Below, one piece after another: positions 1-12,300 of a stretch of 64,000 nt of DNA; position 1 is the first letter of the stretch; each line of letters opens with the position of its first letter. The DNA lies in the NCBI GenBank assembly GCA_016165875.1, contig JABBOT010000003.1, positions 23,206,441 to 23,270,440 of the forward strand, in the 5' to 3' direction. A program made the translations under genes and the position numbers. The stretch is from Acanthopleura granulata (Eukaryota > Mollusca > Polyplacophora > Chitonida > Chitonidae). The notes under the pieces are model-generated. The model worked only from the letters and a program-made list of their open reading frames with translations. It had not been told where the DNA came from and made no database searches.

Positions 1-296
1 AGTTGCCTAAAAAGACGTTAATAGAAATTTTCACTGTCGTGGTTGTTAGCAGCTGAATTATTACTATGAAATGGACGTCTGTCCATATTTAGTCGAATTT
101 GGTCTACAATTACAAGAACACAAAACATCTTATAATTCCATAGAGCAAGCAACTTAAATTATTTTTACAATCGATTGTTAAGCCAGCTGTGAAGGTTACA
201 ATCAACTGTAGCTCTATGTGAGATATCCCCTTGTGGAAATGCACCATGAACCGTGAGATGAATGACCATTACTAGTCAAGAAGGAACAGCTTTTAC

Positions 297-359
297 CTGC
301 AATTCCCCCCACGTCAAAGAGAGTGGATAACAGTGCTGAAGCTTCCGCTTTGTAACTTG
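297..359 (-). CDS. SLC37A2: SLC37-like exon 12, DVGG motif; last exon in the window
   Basis: Acceptor cttgattacag and donor gtaaaa. It encodes TSYKAEASALLSTLFDVGG and then IAG. LSTLFDVGGI-x-G is invariant in SLC37A1-A3. The next exon (I-V-A-G-L-x-S-D in vertebrates) is not found in bases 1-296 and must lie outside. Confidence 0.96.
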
Positions 360-3300
360 CTGTAATCAAGACAAACACATCGCTAACATATAAACTACTG
401 CACATTCAAATCTACCGCAATTTCTCTGTAAAATGGGACATTTTATAATGCCAGCAAGGCCTTATACACTGGCCTAGACTACAGGCCAATCTATCGGGAC
501 AATTTATAGTCTATATACAATTTGCTAAAAAATGGCCTAATGAAAATTGAATACCACATCGACACAGCGTTAGCACATGATTTCGGACCCGAAAAAGTCT
601 TCAAATGGGCTCCTATTTTACGGTAAGCGCAATGGTTTTCGCCTTCAACCTCGTTACGTTTACCGATTCACCTCAAATTAATTACACTGGCAGTACATTA
701 ACCTTGGTTATTTAAATTTACATCATATTATAAATAACAGACCGGCTGCTAGGTGCCGGGATCGTCAGCTTTAGTTGTTACTCGATAGTAATCCGTAGAG
801 CTCTGGCCAACTTTACTTCGCCTACAGTTCACATTAAAGTGACAAGTCAAAAAGAAACATTTACCAGTAGGTACGTGTACTCGAAGTGAAGATCACAAGT
901 GTTGTTTAGTGATAATCCATTGCTATTTAATAATTAATCTGTCGCTATCAGCATAAAATCTTGCCGCTGCTTGTTCATCCATACCTGTGTTCTGCATGTT
1001 CTACACAAAAATTCAAACCCACAACTGTCATGGTGAAGAAAATACTTCATAAAGTTTCATTTTCGTTCAGCTATATCCTAGTCTGAGGTTGTGCAGACGC
1101 TGGAATTTGCATTAGAAATGACGTGAAAACGCAGAAACAAAAACCGACAGACCGCATCGCCACACGGTAGAGCATAGAACAGGTCTCCGACGTGGAAATT
1201 GAGCGATGGTGTCATTTCTAATGCAAAGCTCAACGTCTGAGCAACCTCGAACTAGGTATATCCAAGCCTGACTTCTATAAAGACTGCAAAATCAAGTTTT
1301 AAGATCTAGTCGAGTAAATATATTTGCAAAAGAATGAACTGACATAAGTGTGAACCAGCTGCGCCCAGTCAAATTACCTGTCAAGAAGTGATGGGTTGTT
1401 GTCCGTCAGTTTAGAGACGACTTCATGGAAATGTTACAAGCCTTTAATATTTTTTTTATGAGGTATTGCAATTGTAAGAGAGAGTATCTTGTACTTGGCA
1501 AGACTAGAAATCGGGGCCTGTACACATGCGCGTGTTTGATGAGCATTGTAACATACATTTCCAAACCGCAAACCCTTCTGGGATTGTACTAAATTTCCAA
1601 CTTTGTTCTAGTTATTGGAAACTCTACACCAAGTACCCACGATCAGAGGCCTCCACCACATGTATTTCTTCTTCTCTCTATCACTGTATAATACAAGCTA
1701 GATGAAGTATCAGTGTACAAAGTCTGTGCACATTCAATTCAAGTTTAGGACAATTCACTAGCAAAGAGAAACACAAATGTATATATGGTCAATCTGTATC
1801 GAGTCAATGATATTTCACTCTGGCGAACGTACGCGTGGATTTACAAACTTTGTCAAACTGTATGTACGCACACTTACTGAAGCCCAGGGTTACTTAGTGA
1901 AAAATTACACTAAATCTTTAATAGAAAAAACGCGCTTCACACATTCCAATTTTGTTAATATATTAGGAAATCACAGAAAAAATCCTTCAATCTGCAGTTA
2001 CTTATATTTCTCACCCGATTACATACGAATTTGAAAATTATATGAAAAAATTCACTGATGTATACAAATACATCTTCAGGTGATATCAGAGGCTATTACT
2101 TCGTGGACTGATGAATTCTTCTAAAGATAATGCCATTAGTTAACCGATTCGCAGGTTTTGTCCAATATTGCTATTTACAGGAATATCAATGTGTGCATAG
2201 CTTACAGTGGCACAGAAAGTGAAACTTTTCACAATCTGGCAGCGAGCCTCTACCGTCTCGGCCAGCCAGTGAGGCTCAATATGGCGTGACGAAAGTATGA
2301 ACTGTCTGTAACTGACAACTGATAATCTATACTCCCCACTGAGAGTTAATGACTAAGACAACAGCCCTCGCAAGGTATCATGGTATACAGTTGCCCAAAA
2401 AGCGTCCTGCATTACAGAGAAAGTACGGTAACTTTGGTTTTTAAACAGCAAAATGAATGAAATTTTCCAATATAATCATTTAATCATTAATTTATCCACC
2501 ACAGAGATTATATATTACATTACCTGGTAATCACTGTCATGTACAGCTGATATTATAGTTTTATTATGCAATCAGTGATGCAGGTGTTATATACTTACTG
2601 GCATTTTTGATATAAAATGGAAGCCAGAAGAGGAAGGTATAGCTAACCAGCTTGGCAAAGAAAAGGCACAAGGCAAATTCGATCACCCCCTGTAAAATTC
2701 AAATAACCAATTTCACAAAATGGTGATGGTGTTGTGAGCATCAGGACTAAACCTCTCTACATTTTTCATCCTGTGCAATTTGATCTGCTGGTCTATTACT
2801 GTTACACAGGACTCTCGCCATGAATTTGCTTGCATCAAAACCAATACAGACATGCTAATAGTGATGCCTCATTGGATTGATTATGCCAGGCCACATACAC
2901 CAGACATGATGCTGTGTAGCATATGTTGGCACTAGGTGGACCAGTAGTTGCCTATTCCTGTTTTGCTGAATGTCTAGCAAGACAGTACCAAGACTGCCAA
3001 TCCTAACGTCTGGTGTGACTTGACTAGGGAAGGAGCCATGACATTCTATCATTGCAATTTGGCCAGGGAACTAGAAACCTTTAAAATTCAACTTCTTCTG
3101 TATTATAAAAACAAATGCACACTGCACGTCTGCTTACTTTTTTAACTGTCTAGTTTATGGTTAATTTCACCAAGTGTGGATAATAGTTAGCCTATGTACT
3201 TCACTTGTGTGTTTTCATCAGCCAGACCATCTTAATGCAACAAGAAGTGAACTAAACTGTAATTTACTGTACGTTTTGCAGTTATTTCTTCTTACACATG

Positions 3301-6300
3301 CAGATTCATTTTTTGCTCCATATATTTAAAACTGTGATAAAATGTTCAGAATTGTCAAGTTAGCAAATTTTCATTTGACTGAAATTTTATGCCTCTCCTA
3401 ATCTTATACAACATGGAGAAAACCACAGCACATAACTAGGTAAAACCTTATCTCCTGACTTAAAGCTTCAGCCATATCTTACAGTCATTTGTAAATACGC
3501 ATATTATGTAACAATCACAGGCAAGCAGGAAGCATGCTAATGGCAATGTATTCAGAGTAGGGCCACAGACACCACAGTGTGGCTACACTAATTAACTGTA
3601 GCAGCTTTCCTCCATTTGCTCCTTAAAACTGCGTAATATATATGTCCAATGCAGAGCTGAAGGCATTCTATACCTACTGGAATCATAAGTGCTCTGAGAA
3701 ATGTGACCGGTTTGTCCTTAGAGCCAGATGTAATCAGTGGCGTCTCCTGTAATACAAATAAACAATTACTGTAACAATTATTAAAAAGTTTGAATATCAT
3801 TTCATGTTCTCATGAGGTCAATATTAATATTTATGGTATTCAAACTTCACTGTGCGGGACTCTGTTTATTATATTATATGAACAACTCTGTCTGAATGAT
3901 GTGAACTAAAATGTCTATATAACTAGCTGTAAATTAACTCTCTTAACTTACATTCTCATTAATGGAGGTGATCTTGTAGATATATTTCCATTAAATCCAT
4001 TAGCAAGTAATGACATAAGCTGGATAAACCAGGGTAACAACAATGGTAAGATTGAAGAAAATTATCTTTTTCAAGAGAAAACTAAAGTATTGCAGAACTG
4101 ATTATAAATTCTCAAATATACTTGATTTATTCACTTATTTATTGGTTTGGTGTTTTACGTCATACTCAAGAGTATTTCACTTATACAATGGTACCCAGCC
4201 ATGGCAGGAAACCAAGCAGGGCTCTGACAGGGGAAACCCATGACCATCAGCACGTGGGTGACTGACCTACCCATCAAATATACAGTATACATGAAGACTG
4301 TATACATTTATTAATAAACATCATGGCTAAGGTATGACCTCAACAAGATTAATCTATTCATTCAAATATAGAGAGACATTAAAAACACCGTCTTCAAATT
4401 CTATAGTGGGTTTGTATGAACACCATTTGACAGCCATGTTGGAGGAATGTCACTATAGCAACGCAGTATTCCAGACAAGCTACTGTTGTATTATGATGAC
4501 TACATCAAGTAGTACCAACCATCTTTACAACAGCTGCGTCATGGAACAGCTGTTACCAGGCTGGGAAGATAATTGATAAATGTATCTTTACATCAACACT
4601 GCATGCAAAATGAAAGCAAGTGGGCAGGGACACACACGCAGAGGGTACAGGGCACTAAAAATACCCCTGCAGCATAGTAATCATCCTGCTTCTCAAATAC
4701 ATGACAGTTATTCTATTAGGATTAAGCAGCCAATGCTTAAAAGTTAGCTCTACTGGAAGAAATCCATACAGAATTCACAATCATATGACAAAAGGTTACA
4801 CAGGTCCACATCTCGGGTAAAACTTGCCTAGAAGTCCTCAAATTGGATGTATGCCTCTTGCCCCCTATTAAAGCGGTTGATCGGTGTACAAGAAATGGCT
4901 GCCCACAAAAGTATTTGTTTACTAGAAATATGGCCTGACATACACATGAGAAGACCTTTTAAAAATCTGTCGGGCAACGATACCTAGTTTTTCTGAATAA
5001 GAATTGTAAAAGAGCTTCAAGAAATTAAAATCATGAGAAACAAAAGATGTGGTACTAAATTCTGAAGGTGACAGAAATGCCTCTACACCCAGGTGTTGTA
5101 AACCAGACACACATACCTGTAACACCACGAACAAGGCAGGATTGAGAAACATACCAATAACACCAATACCGGGTATATACATAAGTGTCATTAAATTCCA
5201 GAAACCAAACCAAAATACACACTGGATTCAAAGACAGGCCATGCAATAAATATTAATGTACCATCTACACTTGTAATTGTTGGCTCCTAAAAGAAAAAAG
5301 CATATACATATAGTTGCTCTTTAGCTGGTAATATATTTATTGCACTAAGTATTCAATACTGGATTTAAGACTCTTTCACTAAAACTAATGCGTGAGAGTT
5401 CATGTGTGGAGTAAATTGAGATGTATGAGCCAAGGTCTGGAGAACAAACACAGGTGCTTAAAACTTCCTCTTGGAAAAGCACACCTGAAGTTGTAAAAAG
5501 ATTCAACCACTCAACCTCCTTTGATCTCTACCTGTCTAAAATCTAGACAGTTTATGCAGCAATGGTCTGATCAATTCAAATTTCTGATTCCTCAATCTTT
5601 TTGCATGCGAAAGAGGTACTTTCAGTTTGATTTGTGCACCTATTTTAATTTCATTTTGGAACTAAACCTAAAATGATTGGGTACGCCAACGTCAGTGCTT
5701 CACCCAAAAATATAATCAGTTTCCTCAGAATATGAGGAGAAACATCTTGGAAAAAAGGAAAAACGTTGAGGAATAATGCAATGATGACAAGCAGAAGAAT
5801 TATCTTTCATAAAATTTAATTTAATATGCATGGGTAGTAATACAGAATATAATTGTTACTCTAACAATTCTTTTGTCTTGTCCACAAAACTAACCTACAG
5901 GGATCTTATACATAACTACACAAAATAAAAGAGAGCTTCTGACTGTAAGTCACTACGTATGGAAAAAGGGGATGGGATGTGTGACTGAAGAAGAGGAGCT
6001 ACATGTAAGTGTGTATCTTGGAGAGAAATTGGGAGGGCTAGACTAACAGCTAGGGAGTTCAATCCCTAACAAGAAAAATAATCAGAAGGGAAAAATAAAA
6101 ATCATCTTAGACTACTTAAAAGAAAATGTATCTTTGAAATAGAGAAAATATCAGCATATTTTTTTCAGTACTGTACAGTTAAGAGGCTACACCAGAGATT
6201 CTAAGAGAAAAAAAAAGTCAGAATAAGTCTAATCAAGTTTTCACCATTTTTGGTAACAAAGTTTGCAAAAATGTACAAATTTTCTTTGCATACTTGGGCA

Positions 6301-9300
6301 ATAACTCCTTTATGGTATGTACTATAGCCACTTATGTTATCTGCATCATGAAAAACAAATTAATAATTCATATAATTTTGAATTAGTTGGTCTCAGTTAT
6401 TATGATTTGGCCATACAAATAGCTGTGTGAAACCAATAGTGAATGTGTGACCAATAGTCAATGACCTGTAGTCAGATGTGATAGTCAAATTGACAAATGT
6501 GACTGTTGATCTGAAAACAGTTCTTACCTCATTTGTTGATGCTGGGATATTGATAGACCCAGTCTTGTCTTGAACAGGATTGGTTGCCTCAAAACTTGGT
6601 GCTTCTACTTCCAAACTAACGTTCTGCTAACAGCAATATTTATTTAGCTGTTTATTCATATCATTGGTGTTTTATGTTGTACTAAAGAATATTTCTCTCA
6701 TACAATGGCGACCATCATTATGATGGGAGGGAACCAAGAAGACCCAGAGACAGGCCACCTTGCATAATGCCAGAGCTGGGCTTGAACTCCCAGTGACCAC
6801 CTTTGTGAGAGACTCTTGAGTCATGTGCTAGCATGCTAACATCTTGGCCAGGGAAGCCTCCTGAATATTGAATTGATGTTCAAGTAACCAGGTCTAACAA
6901 TGTTAACTACATGTTGCATTCAGACATCTTCAAGGTCACACCTCACAAGCCATTGATTTTGGAGAGTGATTTTAAGGGTGGTAAAAACACCTTTAGCCAC
7001 TAGACATGGCTTGCTTCCTAAATCTCATCTGTGATGTCCTTTATCAAAAAGCTCTTAGGCAAATACAAACAGATGATGAATCCTTATATTAGGAAATGTT
7101 GGTTCATTCTTACCTTTCCTAAATGATCTGGAGATGGGCAATCTACATCCTCTGGGGCTATGAAGGAAGATAACAATACAAACTAGAAAACCAGGTATAC
7201 TTATTACGTCAAACAACATGACATCACAATATTCTTTCAGTCAGTCTGAAAAAATATGATGCTTGTGAAAAGGAATGGACACACAGTGACGCGAGTTATA
7301 AGGGAGACAACTCTGCCAATCAGCATACATGTCTAAAATTAATGTCTGAGGGTATACATGATTGAGCTTATGTTCTGCATTTTCAAGCTGAACACAAATA
7401 AAGTGATTGAAACTCTTATCTTTTTGTTCCTTATTAATTATATACATGATAATCAAATGTATTTAACTAATGTTTCATAACTGTTTGTCTGATAGTTACA
7501 CTGTACAAAATACGCAAACTGCTGATGTTATTCTTTCACCCTACATGTATATTCAACTATTCGCCACATGCAGAACTTCTTGTACTTTAACTGTGTGAGA
7601 CTTACATGAAGTACATATGACTAGAAATAAATGTGTTTTTTGTATTTAAGATTACACCGTACAATAAGTTTTTTTGCTTCACTTCAAATCTGACTTACTT
7701 GGGACAAGGAACAGAAAGACAATGACACCAAGTGATCCTATAATGATGCCTGGAACGACAAATGACCATCCCCAGGCAATCTCGACAAACAGAGCTGGGA
7801 TAACAGCTCCTAAGATATTCCCTACTGATGTGTGAGAGTTCCATATTCCCATAATAAGACCACGTCTACAATTAAAAATAACTGACAATGTCATATCTGT
7901 TGTGGTAGCTCACTGTCACCAAAAACAACTATCCCTATGTGGCTCCCTAGGACACAGGACTTAACCACTACAACAACAACCCATGGCTTTCTCACTTGCT
8001 GAGTAACGCCTCCAGAAAACGCTGCAGGAGGCCTTTTATTTCTGTCTGATAGTACGCCAGCTGCATGTGGTGATGGGGACTGCAGAGGGTCATGGGTTTT
8101 CCCCCAAGGCAATGCTTGGCTTCTTGCAACCATAATGCTGGCTGCTGCTGCACAAGTGAAATATTCTTGAATACTGCACAAAGCACAAATAAATGAATAG
8201 ATAACCATGATCACAGTGTCTGTACGGCAACCACTGGTTGTGAATCAACACTATAACATTCCTCAGGCTTCACAGCTAGCTATGATGCAGTTTTGTTCAG
8301 TGTTCTGTGGTAATAACCATCAAGAAAAGATAGACTCTTAAAAGTTACCGCAAATTTAAAATTCTAAGGTTATCCCTCTGCTTCACACTTCATTCACATG
8401 TTGTTTCCTTGCCTTATTCAAAATATTAAACAAAAAGCACAATTTTGCAGCTATGTTAATGATAAATTCACATACCAGTGTGGCAGAGGCTCTATGAATA
8501 GCCACAGATCTCAAATCAGTTACATTAATAACGAAGAGAGGCTTACTTGCTCTTCCCATACCAATTCCCCATGCACGCAACCACACTTGGCCAGCCAGTT
8601 GAAGAAAACAGTCCTGCCACAATCTGAAAATCATTAACAGCAGAAAGTCTTTTTTCTGGATTTTTCTAGTCTGTAGAATAAGCTCAACAGACTTTACATG
8701 TATGTTTTATTGTCTGACTGAGTCAGCTTCACACTCATATCTATATGAAACATATGTGCTAATAAAAAAAACATTTCCATTCTTTAACTTTGAAATCCTC
8801 ATATGAAGCTGCAGCCACTCCAGTATGCAAACAGATATGGGAACAAACATAATTCACGCAGACAGAATGATAACTCTATGCTCAAATCACTAAATCATCA
8901 GAAAAGCCATGTTCTAAAGACTCAACTGATGTTAGTAGACCTAAGTGGGAAAAGTTCACAGCCCTGCCTGATGCTGTACAAAATCTACCTCATCTTGATC
9001 CCAAAAGATCCTGGTCACTATTAATATTACAATACTGTTTGGGCAACCGGATCTATTGGGAATGAGGTTTTAGATAATATAAACCTGCATGCTACCTTCA
9101 AAAACACAGACTGAAGCAGCGTGCCTACGTCTTTCACTCTGTTCACATCATCTCTATAGCACATAAGGAAACACGAGGAAAAATTATGGCATTATGACAG
9201 TTGTCTCAGCAACGGCTAATAAGATTAAAAAACACTTTAAGTTCAAAATACAGAATATGAAATTCCAATCATATCCTGAAGCTCAAAGCCACTTCATGTA

Positions 9301-12300
9301 CGCACAACATTTCACCCTCCACTGAATAAACCAAGCCTAATGACATGCAACTGAAATGTTTAATGATCACATGCACATGATGTGCCAACATACATAATGG
9401 TAAGTTTATTTACATGTACTAACCTGTTAAGTTTGTAGATAAACTTACTTGCACAATAACGTAATATGCAAAAACATGTATATTGAAGAAATAGCCAAAG
9501 CCAAATGCTGCAGTCAAGATACCACTGCCAATCATTCCAATAGTGAGGAAATATCGCAGGTTCATTCGCTCAGCTACGTGGCCACTGAACAAAGATAAAA
9601 ACAAATCCAATTATATCAAAAATGTTACAAAAGATCTGATCACTCTGGAAGACCCAAGTTGTATAAATTATGACTGCCCTTTGACAGTCAATCCCCATCT
9701 TTGTCATTAGCCAGAATAAAGATTTCCCTACTAATGCTCTACACTGCCTCTTATTTCTTCTGATAGAGTTGAGTTACACATGACAAAGACATTTTTAATG
9801 ACATTCTAAACAATTCATACAACTGACTTCAGCTAACAGATGTGCATATATGCATGTACTTTCTCACACAATGTTTGGTACAAACATACAACATATACAT
9901 GTCAGAAATAAAGCAGTCATAGATGAAAATAAACCACTTACCTGATGAACATTCCTATGGCATAGGCAAAAAGGAAGGCATAATCAAGGCTTCCCAAGAG
10001 CTCATCATAATCTGATTTATCTGAAACATAAAAACAGCACCTCATTTCTACGTAACAGAATGCGATATAAACGAACTCTTCCTAAAATGTAACTGGTAAA
10101 ATTATCTATTTGATTCATTTGACTCGAGTTTTACATCATACTCAAGAACATGTCACTTAAACAATTTCATGAATGTGGCGCCCGGCAATGTCAGCCAGAG
10201 ATGGACTTGAACTCAGTGACTACACTGGTGAGAGGCTCTTGTGTCATTGTGCAACTGCTAAAATGGTGGATGTAACTGTTAAGAGTTTACATGAAATAAC
10301 ACAGAAATGAAAAGAGAGGTTGAAGACAGTTCACTTTCATTTTGAGGGCAAATGTGATAACCTGTTCGAGTAACTGCAATGCTATATTATGCACATTGGA
10401 GCGTTTTTATTGCACAAGTTGGGATTTTGTGAAAGTGACGACAGTGATTGGGTTGACTATATATAGTAAACCTTTCACACTGTTAGCACGGACTCAAGCA
10501 TTAAACCCCTCCCTCCATCCGACAACAAACACTCACACACACACTCAAACTGTTCTCTCCCTGCCAATGCTCACAGCTGACAGTGCTCACAATCTTTATA
10601 CTAAAAAAAAGAACATTAGTTCATTTAAATATCCACTGAATGCCATACTTAAAAATTTTTTACATACAAAATGGCTTCCCCTTTAAATGAAAACACCACA
10701 TTATTAGAAAGCACGCATCATCTGATAGGCAAATTTGTGCTGGTTCCAAATATTTGTTACATTTTTGGCATTGTTTTACAGTGATTAGAACTGACAAAAA
10801 GACTAAGGTGCTACGATGGACTTTTTAGACCATACTCAAGCACAGTGACGTAACAGATTCTTTTTTCCACATTAAATACACATAAAGGTGTTGTACTACA
10901 TATATATTCACGTAAAACAAAGATATAGAGCAATCAGAGGGTGTTTTGCAGCTAAAAAGAATCTGTGATGTCACTGTACTTCTATATGGTCCAAAAAATC
11001 CACTGTAGCACCTCAGTCTTCATCTTCATTTCAATCATCATAAAATTTGCCCAAAAATAATAAAGACCATATTTGGAATCAGCACGAAATTGAATTTCAG
11101 ATGATGCGTACTTTCTAAAATGTGGTCTGTTCTTGTAAGGGTGAGTAAAACTAGAGATCTGGTGGTAAGCCACCATCTTTTGGCATGTTACTGGCAAACC
11201 TTACCCCTTGTGGTGCACACACCTGCTCACCACATTGACAGAAGACAAAGTGTTATTTGAACTGACTAAATTCAGATGAGATCAACAGGCCCCTGAGCTT
11301 ATGATCACCAAGGTTCCACAACCAGTCAATGTGCCAGCAGATTGACAGTTATACTCGCAAATCTTGCAACTGAGCCTCATTTTGCTCCTCAAACAGAAAT
11401 CCTTTTGTGTAATCCTAATTATACATATTTTTTCCGTGTTGTCTGCATACATGAATGAAATAAAAATTTGTGAATAAATACTGCAACCATGACAAGATTT
11501 AAAAAAATGATTGGCATACCTTTCCACATACAGGTGCAGCACATTTTCATTCATTATGTATACACACAGTTTTCTTGGTACTGAATATATTTACAGTAAC
11601 TTATCACTGAAATAAGAATCACATACAATAAAATTAAACAATGCATTTGACAGAAGTGAGAAATAAGCAAAACATACCAAAGGGAGGCCAGTCACACCAC
11701 GTGTCGTCTTTTGTACTATTACTAATGTTGTGCCAAATGCCCACCCTTGGCAAAAGTAATGAGCAATTCTGATGAAGTACACTCTGAAACATTCAGCATA
11801 ATGAAAATGCATTAGGTTTACCATATTGCTTTCAAATCGTCATTTTGAACCATTGGCGAGAACGGAATAGGTCACAGTATTAATTGTGTAGTCTTTAAAA
11901 ATGTCACACCATGGTTTTCCAAAACTGAGCTCAAATTGAGCACACAATGCCAAGTGCAGAGCAAGGTTTAAAGAGATACTCCAGTTCCTAGAATAAATAA
12001 CCCGACCTTTTAAAAGCATATGATAGAATACTTTACGGGACAGGATCAATGAATTAGTAATAACAAAGTCCTTTCCACAGTAATTTGTAAACAATTTGCC
12101 CTAAGGGGTGAAAAAATTTCCTGACTGATGCTGAATTAGCCTATGCGCAATCATTACTTCAAGTTTACCAGAAAGCTTTCAAAAGCATCAGTACTATGAG
12201 ACCTGTGCTGGGCAATGTCATGTGCTATTGTGTGACACAACATGTACATTAGGCACAGGTAGGTAACAGAAATGCATTTATTTCCCTCCTGTATGATACT

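Noticed and set aside
6393..6527. Extension of SLC37-like exon 9 past its donor
   Set aside because: The frame stays open past gtaaga, but exon 10 joins in phase 0 at the donor and the extra residues have no family counterpart.
7891..8214. Overlapping minus-strand frames of 107 and 64 codons
   Set aside because: They read through a SINE copy in an intron. Two frames being open at once reflects low stop density, not coding.
10342..10686. 114-codon plus-strand frame
   Set aside because: Antisense to SLC37-like intron 3, with a simple (AC)-rich patch in the middle. No coding signs.
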